Shown: piece after piece, positions 46,939-55,206 of the stretch
Layout of the letters: each line of letters begins with the position of its first letter
How positions within the stretch are numbered: position 1 is the stretch's first letter
Source of the DNA: Ruegeria atlantica
Lineage (GTDB): Bacteria > Pseudomonadota > Alphaproteobacteria > Rhodobacterales > Rhodobacteraceae
Assembly: GCA_013032095.1 (NCBI GenBank)
Contig: WQBJ01000005.1
Coordinates: forward strand, 169,350 to 233,349
Direction: 5' to 3'
DNA length: 64,000 bases
Notes under the pieces: generated by a model
What the model was told of the DNA's origin: nothing
The model's input: the letters and a program-made list of their open reading frames with translations, nothing else
Database searches by the model: none
Made by a program: the position numbers and the translations under genes

Positions 46939-47976
46939 TCAGTTTGCAAAGCCGGTAAAGCGGCGCACAGCTTGACCGTCGGTCAAGGCACTGCCACCAG
47001 CGACCACGATTTCGTCGCCATCTGACAGCCCGGTCAGTACCCGGACATCGCCGGTCTGAGTGGGTTCAATGGTCACAGGGACGAGTCGGATAGTGCCTTC
47101 ATCAGCTCCAACTGGCGAAAACACCATGACGCCCAGCGCACCATCGGCGTTCGCAACAATTGCTGAGGCGGGAATGACGATGCCGGTTTGATCATCCTGA
47201 ACCTGAACATTCACGGTCACGGAAGAACCAGGCAGGATTTGCAGCGCCTCGGGCGGGGTCAGGCCAAACTGGATGCGGAAGGTCTGCCCGACGGTCGAGC
47301 TTTCGGCATCGAACTCGCGGATTTGCAACGGAAAGACTTCATCACTGACCGGGAATTTCGCGGTAATTTTGATGTCTTCTTCCTGACCTGAACGCTGGAA
47401 CAGAATCTCGGGTACATCGACCTCGATCCGCAGTTCTGACATGTCGTGGATACGCACGATCGGCGCCCCAGCGGACACTGTTGTGAAGGCTTCGACCGCC
47501 CGGCTTGACACCAGCGCATCGAACGGTGCTGTCAAAGTGGCATGTTCCAGATCGTATTCGGCATCCCGAACAGCGATATCGGCCAGCTGCGCCTCGGTCT
47601 CGGCGTCGTCCACCGCCACCTGGCTGGCGGTCGTCCCCCGCAGACGCGACAACCGGGCCACAGTACGGTCGGCCTGATCCTTTTGCAGGACCGCGCGGTC
47701 ATACCGACGCTGGAACGGCGCCTGATCCAGTTGGGCGATCAACTCACCCTTGGGGATCACGAAGCCTTCAGTTACCGGCATCTCGACAATTTGGCCCGAG
47801 ACCTGAAAGGCCAGATCAACGGTCTGCCGGGCCGCCACGCGACCAAAAAACTGACGCGAAAATCCCGGTGTAGTTTCCTGCACCTGCATCAGTTTGACAG
47901 GTTTCGCCGTGTCCTGCGCCACAGCAGAAGTTGTCAGCGCGATCAGAGCCGCACTTAGAAAAGAGAGGAGTTTCAT
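46939..47976 (-). CDS. RND efflux periplasmic adaptor subunit
   Basis: A 345-residue membrane fusion protein. A signal peptide (cleavage near AVA|QD, residue 21) is followed by a lipoyl-like domain ('VDLAFQVSGQIVEMPV'), an alpha-hairpin rich in Asp/Gln ('RAVLQKDQADRTVARLSRL') and a beta-barrel. It bridges the pump to an outer-membrane channel. The start overlaps the marR stop by 4 bp, and the permease follows 10 bp later, so marR-adaptor-pump form one operon. Confidence 0.92.
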   Translation of the reverse strand: MKLLSFLSAALIALTTSAVAQDTAKPVKLMQVQETTPGFSRQFFGRVAARQTVDLAFQVSGQIVEMPVTEGFVIPKGELIAQLDQAPFQRRYDRAVLQKDQADRTVARLSRLRGTTASQVAVDDAETEAQLADIAVRDAEYDLEHATLTAPFDALVSSRAVEAFTTVSAGAPIVRIHDMSELRIEVDVPEILFQRSGQEEDIKITAKFPVSDEVFPLQIREFDAESSTVGQTFRIQFGLTPPEALQILPGSSVTVNVQVQDDQTGIVIPASAIVANADGALGVMVFSPVGADEGTIRLVPVTIEPTQTGDVRVLTGLSDGDEIVVAGGSALTDGQAVRRFTGFAN

Positions 47977-48440
47977 TTCGTCAATCCCTCGGGAATTCCA
48001 GTTTTCAGGACGTTGTCTCGGATTTTGCGGGCCAGCCGCGCGAATTCGGCAGTTTCTTCTGCATTCAGACCCGAGGCACGGTGGAACAACTCTCCGGCTT
48101 CGGACACCAGCATATTACGCGCTTCTTCGCCTTGTTTGGTCAGAACTAACAGCCAAGCCCGGCGGTCTTCGGGGTCACGTTCGCGGGTCAGGTACCCGGC
48201 CTTTTCAAGGCTATCCGCCGTGGCAGTTATGGTCGACGGAACGCTCAACATGTCTGCTGCCAGAACGCCCATACGCTTTGGCTGATCGAGTTTGATCAAC
48301 ATATGACATTCCGGATGGCTCAGATCCGTTTCGATGCAATCGAACGTCTCTTCCAGCTTCCAGTACAGGGCATACACACCCATGATGGACTGAATTTCCG
48401 GGCTGAGGCGGCCAAGTCTGGCGCTGATATCTTCTGACAT
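47973..48440 (-). CDS. MarR family transcriptional regulator of the efflux operon
   Basis: A 155-residue MarR protein with a winged HTH: 'MGVLAADMLSVPSTITATADSLEKAGYLTRERDPEDRRA' in the usual positions and the wing motif 'DRRAWLLVLT'. It is the first gene of the efflux operon and is divergent from the KAS III-like gene. The intergenic region has a set of TTCAA/TTGAA repeats. By analogy with MarR-type systems it probably represses its own operon and responds to a small ligand. Confidence 0.9.
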   Translation of the reverse strand: MSEDISARLGRLSPEIQSIMGVYALYWKLEETFDCIETDLSHPECHMLIKLDQPKRMGVLAADMLSVPSTITATADSLEKAGYLTRERDPEDRRAWLLVLTKQGEEARNMLVSEAGELFHRASGLNAEETAEFARLARKIRDNVLKTGIPEGLTK

Positions 48441-48473
48441 TACGGGGCTCCGTACACGTGTGAGCCGCCATAT

Positions 48474-48510
48474 ACTTCAATTTTTGAACTATTCAAGATG
48501 TGAAGTTGAA
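48474..48510. promoter_or_regulatory. Operator array between marR and the KAS III-like gene
   Basis: TTCAA (48476-48480), TTGAA (48484-48488), TTCAA (48492-48496) and TTGAA (48506-48510). The first three start every 8 bp and form two overlapping palindromes (TTCAA-N3-TTGAA and TTGAA-N3-TTCAA). ACTTCA at 48474-48479 and TGAAGT at 48501-48506 form an outer inverted repeat. The region lies 34 bp upstream of marR and 98 bp upstream of the KAS III gene, so one regulator could control both. Confidence 0.6.
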
Positions 48511-48607
48511 TTTGATCGATCTCAGCACATTCCCTTGGGTCACCTTCCCTTGATCAAATCTTGTTGGGACTGCATTTTAAGCGAATTCGAAACCTTCAGG
48601 ACCAGCC

Positions 48608-49732
48608 ATGTATACGCCCGCTATTACCGGCACAGGTGTTTTCACGCCCGAGAATGTCATCACCAACGCCGAGCTTGTCGCCGCCTTCAACGCCTATGCT
48701 GACAAGCAGAACGCTGAAAATGCAGACGCAATAGCGGCCGGTGAGATGGAGCCAATGCAGCATTCATCCGAAGATTTCATTCTAAAGGCATCGGGTATCC
48801 AGAACCGTTATGTGATGAACAAATCCGGTGTTCTGGACCCGGACGTGATGCACCCCCTGCTGCGCCAGCGCAGCGACGAGGAACCGGGCATTATGACCGA
48901 GATGGCCGTGGACGCCTGCAAGAAAGCGCTGGCACAGGCGAGGCGCAGTGCCGAAGACGTCGATCTGGTGATTTGCGCCGCGTCCAACCACGAACGCGCC
49001 TATCCCGCGATTGCGATCGAGATTCAGCAGGCGCTGGGGATCAAAGGTTTTGGGTTTGACATGAACGTCGCCTGCTCTTCGGCCACATTCGGCATTCAAG
49101 CGGCAGCGGATATGATCCGCTCAGGCTCGGTGCGTTCGGCGCTGGTAGTGAACCCCGAAATCTGCTCGGGCCATCTGGAATGGCGCGACCGCGATTGTCA
49201 CTTCATCTTCGGCGACGTGGCAACCGCCACTCTGATCGAACGGATCGAAGACGCCCAAGGCCCGCATTTCGAGATTCTCTCGACCCGCTGTGCCACGTCC
49301 TTCTCAAACAATATCCGCAACAATAACGGATTCTTGCGACGCTCACGCCCAAACGGAGTGGTTGACCGACGTGATATGCAGTTTATGCAGAACGGTCGAA
49401 AGGTATTCAAGGAAGTGCTGCCTATGGTCAGCAAACACATCTCGGATCATATGGAGTCCGAGGGTGTGACCAATGGAGACCTGAAACGCCTGTGGCTTCA
49501 TCAAGCCAACAAGACGATGAACGATTTCATCGGTAAAAAAGTTCTGGGCCGCGAACCCGAGGCCGGTGAGCAACCCAACATTCTGCAAGATTATGCCAAC
49601 ACGTCCTCGGCCGGATCAATCATCGCGTTTTCCAAATATTCCGATGACCTCACGGACGGAGATCTTGGCCTGATCTGCTCTTTCGGCGCCGGGTATTCGG
49701 TCGGGTCCGTGATCGTAAAGCGGCACGGATAG
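48608..49732 (+). CDS. Beta-ketoacyl-ACP synthase III-like protein
   Basis: A 374-residue thiolase-fold condensing enzyme. The catalytic triad is visible: Cys156 in 'NVACSSATFG', His in 'WLHQANKTMNDF' and Asn in 'DYANTSSAGS'. It resembles FabH, but with a long N-terminal insertion ('YADKQNAENADAIAAGEMEPM'). KAS III enzymes start fatty acid synthesis or condense acyl units for secondary metabolites; the lack of fab genes nearby and the link to an efflux operon favour a specialised role, which is inference. An AGGA site precedes the ATG. Confidence 0.88.
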   Translation: MYTPAITGTGVFTPENVITNAELVAAFNAYADKQNAENADAIAAGEMEPMQHSSEDFILKASGIQNRYVMNKSGVLDPDVMHPLLRQRSDEEPGIMTEMAVDACKKALAQARRSAEDVDLVICAASNHERAYPAIAIEIQQALGIKGFGFDMNVACSSATFGIQAAADMIRSGSVRSALVVNPEICSGHLEWRDRDCHFIFGDVATATLIERIEDAQGPHFEILSTRCATSFSNNIRNNNGFLRRSRPNGVVDRRDMQFMQNGRKVFKEVLPMVSKHISDHMESEGVTNGDLKRLWLHQANKTMNDFIGKKVLGREPEAGEQPNILQDYANTSSAGSIIAFSKYSDDLTDGDLGLICSFGAGYSVGSVIVKRHG

Positions 49733-50028
49733 TTTTGTTGTCTTTGAATAGGCTCGACAATTCTACTGATCCTGAAAGCACTTTACGCAGAAACCTTACG
49801 GTCACTGGGCCAAACCGCCCACAAGATGGCGTTTCGTAATCGGTTGTTGAGGTTGAAGTAATTCATTCGAACCAGTGTTTTCGGTAGCAATGACACTGCC
49901 CTGTCGGTTCACTCGTGCAGTAGAAAAATAGAAATCGTTTTGAAAAAACGACCACCGCACATATCCTGCCCATACAACCAGTTTGATTGGTTGGAATGTT
50001 ACTAAGGAACATGTTTGGGGGGGAAACA
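49733..50028. other. Intergenic region without a recognisable gene
   Basis: A 296-bp gap between the KAS III and NTF2-like genes. It holds a 7-bp hairpin (TCGTTTT at 49935-49941 with AAAACGA at 49945-49951) and AT-rich sequence near the 3' end that probably includes the promoter of the NTF2-like gene. I see no coding sequence. Confidence 0.5.
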
Positions 50029-50439
50029 ATGTCCATAGAAGCAACAGCGCGGCAGTTTTTTGAAGCTTGCGACACAGGAAAAGGCTGGGATGCATGCAAA
50101 GAATACTGCCATGAAGACGCGACATTCTCGGCGCAGGCTGACACCCTGTCTGAACTGAACACGCTGGAAGGCTACGCAGACTGGATGCAAGGTCTTCTAA
50201 CGCCGATCCCGGATGGGCACTACGAACTCAAGTCATTTGCAACTGACAATGAACGAGGGATTGTAAACGTCTTTGCCGTTTTCCACGGGACGCATTCCGT
50301 CGACGGACCAGTGCCGGCGACAGGTGAAAAACTGGCGGCCGACTATGTCTATGCGATGGAATTCGACGGCGACAAAATCAATCATATGACCAAAATCTGG
50401 AATGACGCTCACTCATTGAAGCAACTTGGTTGGGCTTAG
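50029..50439 (+). CDS. NTF2-like/SnoaL-like protein
   Basis: A 136-residue protein with an NTF2 cone fold pattern: 'ARQFFEACDTGKGWDACKEYCHEDATFSAQ', 'YADWMQGLLTPIPDGHYELKSF', and the beta strands ending 'FDGDKINHMTKIWND'. SnoaL-type proteins are cyclases or hydrolases or only bind ligands; no activity can be inferred. The ATG at 50029 follows a G-rich 'ggggggg' site. It stands alone after the KAS III gene and might act on its product, which is a guess. Confidence 0.8.
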   Translation: MSIEATARQFFEACDTGKGWDACKEYCHEDATFSAQADTLSELNTLEGYADWMQGLLTPIPDGHYELKSFATDNERGIVNVFAVFHGTHSVDGPVPATGEKLAADYVYAMEFDGDKINHMTKIWNDAHSLKQLGWA

Positions 50440-50521
50440 CCATCCGCCAGAACGGTCACTTGTCATAAATTACTCCTGTCGGCGCAACGAAAAGTGCCTC
50501 GACCATGCGGAGTGGTTAGCC

Positions 50522-50983
50522 TCAGCTCACGCTTTCCTCTTCCAGATGCAGCTTCATCTCGATCAGCACCTGTTGCAGCAGGCTGGTTTCTTTCAGCAGG
50601 CGCTTGGCCTCGTTAACGGTGATGATGCCGTCTTCGATCGCGGCTTGATACTCGGTCATCAGCATCGCGAACCGCTGGCTTAGCGCGATAACGTCCGAAT
50701 TGACGCCGCCGGTGCGAGGGGTATCGGTGTTGCGACCGTCGTAGGAGAGGGTGATATTCTTGAGGTCCGCCAGCGCCGAAGTGACATGCGGGAAGGTCGA
50801 CACCGCTTCAAGACGGGCCACGGCGTCCACAGGCATGAACCGATCGGTGTGCTCGGCATTGTCCGAATAATACCGGCCTAGGGTCGCTTTGGACTTACCG
50901 GTGATCTCGCAGGCAGATTCAATGCCGACGTCTTTGACCAACGCTTCTGTGTGCTTTTTCAGATAGGCCCCGATATCTGCCAT
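50522..50983 (-). CDS. Uncharacterised protein with a possible DNA-binding N-terminus
   Basis: A 153-residue protein, mostly helical. Residues 15-45 ('DVGIESACEITGKSKATLGRYYSD') look like a helix-turn-helix with a recognition helix at 'KSKATLGRYY', similar in plan to phage-type regulators. The C-terminal half is a charged helical region ('LSQRFAMLMTEYQAAIEDGIIT'). No family is recognised. The start at 50983 has an 'AAGGTGA' site. It is convergent with the NTF2-like gene and divergent from tdk. Confidence 0.6.
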   Translation of the reverse strand: MADIGAYLKKHTEALVKDVGIESACEITGKSKATLGRYYSDNAEHTDRFMPVDAVARLEAVSTFPHVTSALADLKNITLSYDGRNTDTPRTGGVNSDVIALSQRFAMLMTEYQAAIEDGIITVNEAKRLLKETSLLQQVLIEMKLHLEEESVS

Positions 50984-51073
50984 ATTTTCACCTTTTCTGC
51001 CTGCCTCACCCACAACATCTGCCACTGTGGGGGAAAGGGACAGGAATTTTCCCATACTCGAGTCATAGTTCAA

Positions 51074-51338
51074 ATGTCATATATTAGCTATCCCTCAGAA
51101 ATGCAGGGGTTTTGTGAGTGAGTGGCGGCCATTCTGGCCGGTAACGAGTGTTCTCGGGGTGCAATTTAACCTCGTTCTGTATAGGCCGCATGTTGGCCGA
51201 CGGCGTCGCTGTTGTTGGCGTGGGGGATCCATCCCCTTTGAGCGCACGCTCTGCCTCTGCAACGACAATGGCGACGTCGCTTCCTTTACGACTTTTGGTG
51301 CCTTGCTCACACTAGCCTGGCAATTTAGACCCAGACGC
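51074..51338 (+). other. Leader region upstream of tdk with stem-loops
   Basis: A 265-bp region between the uncharacterised gene and tdk. It holds short stems such as GGGGA/TCCCC (51223-51236) and GAGC/GCTC (51240-51251), and a CGAG-TGTT-CTCG loop. An open frame runs through it in phase with tdk, but the translation is cysteine/arginine-rich and unlike any known extension. It may be a structured leader RNA; I see no match to a riboswitch I know. Confidence 0.3.
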
Positions 51339-51917
51339 ATGGCCAAGCTTTACTTCAATTATTCCACCATGAACGCGGGCAAATCGACCGTGTTGCTTCA
51401 AGCCTCGCACAACTATCGCGAGCGGGGCATGGACACCTATCTGATGACCGCCGCGTTGGACGGGCGTGCCGGTGTGGGAAAGATCGCCTCACGTATCGGC
51501 ATTTCCGCCGATGCAGATACCTTTGCGACCGAAGACGATGTATTCGCGATGATCGAAGCACGGTTGAGGCAGGGCAAAATCGCCTGTGTATTCGTGGATG
51601 AGGCGCAGTTCTTGACCGAAGAACAGGTCTGGCAACTGGCCCGTGCCGTGGATGACCTGAGGGTACCTGTATTGGCTTATGGCCTGCGTGTAGACTTTCA
51701 GGGGCGGCTGTTTCCGGGATCGGCAGCCCTGTTGGCGCTGGCCGATGAAATGCGCGAAGTGCGCACGATCTGCAAATGCGGGCGCAAAGCGACAATGGTG
51801 ATTCGACAGGACGAGAACGGCAACACGATCACCGAAGGCGCGCAGGTGCAGATCGGCGGGAATGAAACGTACGTCTCACTCTGCCGCAAGCACTGGCGCC
51901 AGGCGATTGACGGCTAG
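51339..51917 (+). CDS. tdk: Thymidine kinase
   Basis: A 192-residue type II thymidine kinase. 'STMNAGKST' at the N-terminus is the P-loop, 'CVFVDEAQFLT' the Walker B/lid region, and the zinc site uses Cys residues in 'TICKCGRKA' and 'SLCRKH'. It phosphorylates thymidine for salvage. The start at 51339 gives the standard N-terminus (MAKLYFNYSTMNAGKST). No strong ribosome site is seen. Confidence 0.95.
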   Translation: MAKLYFNYSTMNAGKSTVLLQASHNYRERGMDTYLMTAALDGRAGVGKIASRIGISADADTFATEDDVFAMIEARLRQGKIACVFVDEAQFLTEEQVWQLARAVDDLRVPVLAYGLRVDFQGRLFPGSAALLALADEMREVRTICKCGRKATMVIRQDENGNTITEGAQVQIGGNETYVSLCRKHWRQAIDG

Positions 51918-51953
51918 ATCAGATCGGCTGCGGGCGGGCGATCAGCAGTTTCT

Positions 51954-52292
51954 TCAGTGCATCCGACCACCGATGGGAACTTCACCATCGGGTCCAATCA
52001 AGACAACCTCGCCATTCTCATCTGGCAAGCCCAGAACCAGAACCTCGGACATGAACCGGCCGATCTGACGTGGAGGGAAGTTTACCACGGCCATCACCTG
52101 CTTCCCCACCAGCTTTGCCGGATCGTAGTGCGCGGTAACTTGGGCCGAGGTTTTCCGCTCGCCAATCTCGTCGCCAAAGTCGATCCACATTTTGATCGCC
52201 GGTTTTCGGGCCTCGGGGAAGGCTTCGGCGCGGATCACTTCGCCCACGCGAATGTCGACCTTGAGAAAGTCGTCGAATGTAATCTCACTCAC
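51954..52292 (-). CDS. csaA: tRNA-binding domain protein (CsaA-like)
   Basis: A 112-residue protein of one tRNA-binding OB fold: 'VDIRVGEVIRAEAFPEARKPAIKMWIDFG', 'SAQVTAHY' and 'VVNFPPRQIGRFMSEVLVLG'. CsaA has export-chaperone-like activity in Bacillus. The start overlaps the proC stop by 8 bp, so the pair is coupled. The gene is convergent with tdk. Confidence 0.92.
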   Translation of the reverse strand: MSEITFDDFLKVDIRVGEVIRAEAFPEARKPAIKMWIDFGDEIGERKTSAQVTAHYDPAKLVGKQVMAVVNFPPRQIGRFMSEVLVLGLPDENGEVVLIGPDGEVPIGGRMH

Positions 52293-53100
52293 GAGACAGC
52301 TCCTTGGATCGGTCGGTTGCGGCTTTGACCGCGCGGTGCAACAGGTCGGGGAAGCCTTCCTCCTCGTGCATCAGCACCTCAAGCGCGGCCTGGGTGGTGC
52401 CATTGGGCGAGGTCACGTTGATACGTAGCTGCGACGGGTCTTCCTCGGCGGCCATCGCCAAAGCCCCCGCCCCGGCCACCGTGGATTTGGCGAGCTTCAT
52501 CGCCAGCTCGTACGATAGGCCCTGCGCCTGTCCGGCAGCAGCCAGCGTCTCGATCAGATGGAACACGTAAGCAGGACCAGAGCCGCTTAGTCCGGTGACG
52601 GCGTCCATCTGCGCCTCATCCTCTAGGCGGACGGTCTCGCCAATTGCGGACAACAGGTTTTCTGCCAGCGCAACATCTGCATCCGAGGCATTTGCGTTGC
52701 CGATCAGTGCCGTTATCCCCTGCCGGATCGCGGCTGGTGTGTTCGGCATGGCCCGCACAATGGGAGTACCCTCTCCCAATACAGATTCAAATGTAGCAAT
52801 CGAGGTGCCCGCTGCAACCGAGACAAACAGGCTTCCGCCACCGCCAAGCGCTTTGATTGCGGGCAGCGCATCACCCATCATCTGAGGCTTAATGGCCACC
52901 AGCACAACTGCGGGTGCTTCGGGCAATGGTGTGTTGATATTGACGCCCTGCGCCTTCAACCAGTCCGAAGGGTGCGGATCAATCACCCAGACGGAGGAAG
53001 CAGGAAGGCCATGCTCCAACCATCCGGCGAGCATGGCCGATCCCATCTTACCGCATCCCAGAAGCACCAGCCCCTGCTCGGCGACGCGTGACATGTCCAT
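52285..53100 (-). CDS. proC: Pyrroline-5-carboxylate reductase
   Basis: A 271-residue NAD(P)H-dependent enzyme. The Rossmann GxGxMG is in 'LLGCGKMGSAML', and the C-terminal signature 'TSPNGTTQAALEVL' of P5C reductases is present. It makes the last step of proline synthesis. It is on the opposite metabolic side to putA in this window, far apart. It is followed by csaA with an 8-bp overlap. Confidence 0.95.
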   Translation of the reverse strand: MDMSRVAEQGLVLLGCGKMGSAMLAGWLEHGLPASSVWVIDPHPSDWLKAQGVNINTPLPEAPAVVLVAIKPQMMGDALPAIKALGGGGSLFVSVAAGTSIATFESVLGEGTPIVRAMPNTPAAIRQGITALIGNANASDADVALAENLLSAIGETVRLEDEAQMDAVTGLSGSGPAYVFHLIETLAAAGQAQGLSYELAMKLAKSTVAGAGALAMAAEEDPSQLRINVTSPNGTTQAALEVLMHEEEGFPDLLHRAVKAATDRSKELSRE

Positions 53101-53136
53101 GATTGCCCCTCCCCTTGGTCGGCTTGGGGCAAAGCT

Positions 53137-53637
53137 TTACGCGCGGCCGTAGGCCTCTGCAATGGCGACTTGCATTGCTTCTTCCGGAGTGCGGTTGCCC
53201 CATGTGACCAGTTGGATCGCCGGGTAGTAGCGCTCCGCGCTCAGAACGGCAGCGGTGATCATCGTGTCGATCTGTTCCGGGCTGGCCATCTGGCCACCGG
53301 CTAGGACCAGACCATAACGATACACCATCAGTTTTTGGTTGGCCCAATAGGTAAACGCACCGGCCCAGCACTGATCGTTCATCTTGTTCAGCAACTCATA
53401 CAGTTCGGTCTCACGGTCCGATGGAGGTTCCATCTCGAACGAGCACACCATTCGGAGTGTTTCGTCATAGTTTGACCAGGCTAAAGTGATCGAGTATGTG
53501 CGCCACTGCCCTTCGACAGCCATAGCAATCTGATCATCGCCGATCCGGTCAAAGTCCCAATCGTGATGTTCGGCAAGATGTTCAACAATATCGATCGGAT
53601 GAAGGTCTTCTTCGAGAAACTGCTCGGAAAGGGCCAT
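53137..53637 (-). CDS. YbjN domain-containing protein
   Basis: A 166-residue protein with a type III secretion chaperone-like YbjN fold: 'AMAVEGQWRTYSITLAWSNY', 'LYELLNKMNDQCWAGAFTY' and 'LVYRYGL'-like strands. The family is common in alphaproteobacteria next to proC; role unknown. It begins 36 bp upstream of proC on the same strand, so proC may be co-transcribed. Confidence 0.85.
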   Translation of the reverse strand: MALSEQFLEEDLHPIDIVEHLAEHHDWDFDRIGDDQIAMAVEGQWRTYSITLAWSNYDETLRMVCSFEMEPPSDRETELYELLNKMNDQCWAGAFTYWANQKLMVYRYGLVLAGGQMASPEQIDTMITAAVLSAERYYPAIQLVTWGNRTPEEAMQVAIAEAYGRA

Positions 53638-53866
53638 AATGCCACCTCACTAATCTCTAGCATTTCGGGGCTGGCAGCGCCCCAGCGCTAGTTGCCTGCT
53701 CTACAAGCCGGGCTTCCCCCTTAGGCCTGTACTAAATATGGTGCGATGCGAGATGGGTTCTGGCAACCCTATTTATTGGGGATAACAGCAATAAGTTGTG
53801 GACAGAAGGCAACGGCGATCAAAATATTGGCACCGTGGGCAGCTTTGTCTTGATTAATCTCTGCGA
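53638..53866. other. Intergenic region upstream of the YbjN gene
   Basis: Part of a 335-bp gap without a gene (53638-53972). It contains a TTATTG/CAATAA inverted repeat at 53773-53778 and 53789-53794, and probably the promoter of the YbjN-proC-csaA unit. No coding sequence is apparent. Confidence 0.5.
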
Positions 53867-53943
53867 GGCGTCAAAATGCACAACACCGCACAACCCAAGG
53901 CTGGATTGCGCGGCATAAGTGTTTGTTTCCAAATTTTGACGCC
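53867..53943. repeat. Perfect 11-bp inverted repeat with 55-bp spacer
   Basis: GGCGTCAAAAT (53867-53877) and ATTTTGACGCC (53933-53943) are exact inverted copies around a 55-bp spacer, in the 3' region of ubiK and upstream of the YbjN gene. It could fold as a long stem-loop RNA or be the scar of a small mobile element; no known element is recognised. Confidence 0.55.
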
Positions 53944-53972
53944 AAAACCAAATGCGAAAAAGCGCGTTGGCT

Positions 53973-54221
53973 TTACTTGTCCAGCTTTGCCTCAAGCGCG
54001 GCGATGCGCGCTTCGAGCGCGGCGTTTTCCTCGCGCGCCTTTTGAGCCATCGCGCGGACGGCGTCGAATTCTTCGCGTGTCACGAAATCGCGGTCGGCCA
54101 GCCAGCGGTCGATCATCGACTTCATTGCGTTCTCCGCTTCTTCCCGCGCGCCCTGTGCCACGCCCATGGCGTTGGTCATCAACTGGGATACGTCGTCGAG
54201 GATCTTGTTGCGGGTTTGCAT
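53973..54221 (-). CDS. ubiK: UbiK-like accessory factor (BMFP domain)
   Basis: An 82-residue all-helical protein with a C-terminal coiled coil ('EENAALEARIAALEAKLDK') and an amphipathic N-terminal helix. The pattern 'MQTRNKILDDVSQLM' followed by 'VTREEFDAVRAMAQKAR' is the UbiK/BMFP family. UbiK helps ubiquinone synthesis by supporting the UbiJ lipid-binding protein. It is divergent from lgt. Confidence 0.88.
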   Translation of the reverse strand: MQTRNKILDDVSQLMTNAMGVAQGAREEAENAMKSMIDRWLADRDFVTREEFDAVRAMAQKAREENAALEARIAALEAKLDK

Positions 54222-54318
54222 GGCTTTACTCCGATATCGCGGTTGGTCCCTATATGGGGAAAGAATAGCGTGGGCTCAAGGTTGACTTGCCCCGCAAACC
54301 CCGGGCAATGAGACGCAC

Positions 54319-55206
54319 ATGCAGGCTGTTCTGAATTTTCCCGATCTATCGCCCGAATTGTTCTCGATCTCATTGTTTGGGATGGAACTTGCGCTGCGGT
54401 GGTACGCACTGGCTTATATCGCCGGTATCTTGATTGCATGGCGGATGGGGGTGATGGCGCTGCGGCGTCCTGCTTTGTGGCCCAACACGACACCGCCAAT
54501 GAAGCCTGAACAGCTTGAAGACCTAATCACCTGGATCATCCTCGGCGTGATTCTGGGTGGAAGACTTGGCTTCGTGCTGTTTTATCAGCCCGCCTACTAC
54601 CTCTCGAACCCGATGGAAATCCTGAAGGTCTGGCAGGGCGGCATGGCGTTCCATGGCGGGCTGTTGGGAGTTGTGATCGCGTCCTATCTATATGCGCGAC
54701 GTCATCAGGTCCCGGTTTTGTCCCTTGCAGACCTGATCGCCCAAACCGTGCCTCCGGGGCTTCTATTGGGACGTCTGGCAAATTTCATCAATGCCGAGCT
54801 TTGGGGACGACCGAGTGAGCTGCCCTGGGCAGTGATCTTTCCGGGCGCGGCCGCTCAGAATTGCCCTGGCGTCGTGGCCGGAATGTGCGCACGGCACCCT
54901 TCGCAACTATACGAAGCGGCTCTGGAAGGTCTTTTCCTGGGTGCCCTACTGCTGTGGCTCGCTTATCGGCGCGGCGCGTTTCACAAGCCCGGCCTGATCA
55001 TGGGCGTCTTTCTGGCTGGCTACGGGGCTTCGCGCTTTATTGTCGAATTCTTCCGGCAACCGGATGCGCAATTCATCTCCCCTGACAACCCGCTGGGGCT
55101 GGCCTGGCAAATGGGTGGTTATGGTCTAACCATGGGCCAATTGCTGTCGCTGCCAATGATCGCTCTTGGCTTGTGGTTCGCATTGCGTGCAAGATCGTCA
55201 GTATGA
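54319..55206 (+). CDS. lgt: Prolipoprotein diacylglyceryl transferase
   Basis: A 295-residue membrane enzyme with seven helices. '[17 protein letters not shown]' (with the essential His), '[20 protein letters not shown]' and '[12 protein letters not shown]' are the Lgt signatures. It transfers diacylglycerol from phosphatidylglycerol to the lipobox Cys of prolipoproteins, such as those encoded in this window. The stop overlaps the midA start (ATGA), making lgt-midA-pgeF an operon. Confidence 0.96.
   Translation: MQAVLNFPDLSPELFSISLFGMELALRWYALAYIAGILIAWRMGVMALRRPALWPNTTPPMKPEQLEDLITWIILGVILGGRLGFVLFYQPAYYLSNPMEILKVWQGGMAFHGGLLGVVIASYLYARRHQVPVLSLADLIAQTVPPGLLLGRLANFINAELWGRPSELPWAVIFPGAAAQNCPGVVAGMCARHPSQLYEAALEGLFLGALLLWLAYRRGAFHKPGLIMGVFLAGYGASRFIVEFFRQPDAQFISPDNPLGLAWQMGGYGLTMGQLLSLPMIALGLWFALRARSSV

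Noticed and set aside
51114..51338. 75-codon N-terminal extension of thymidine kinase
   Set aside because: Translation is Arg/Cys-rich, unlike any Tdk N-terminus, and the standard start at 51339 gives a complete protein.
53773..53812. DnaA-box-like words (TGGGGATAA, TTGTGGACA) suggesting an origin
   Set aside because: Only two imperfect words, with no AT-rich unwinding region and no dnaA/parAB neighbours. Chance match is likely.
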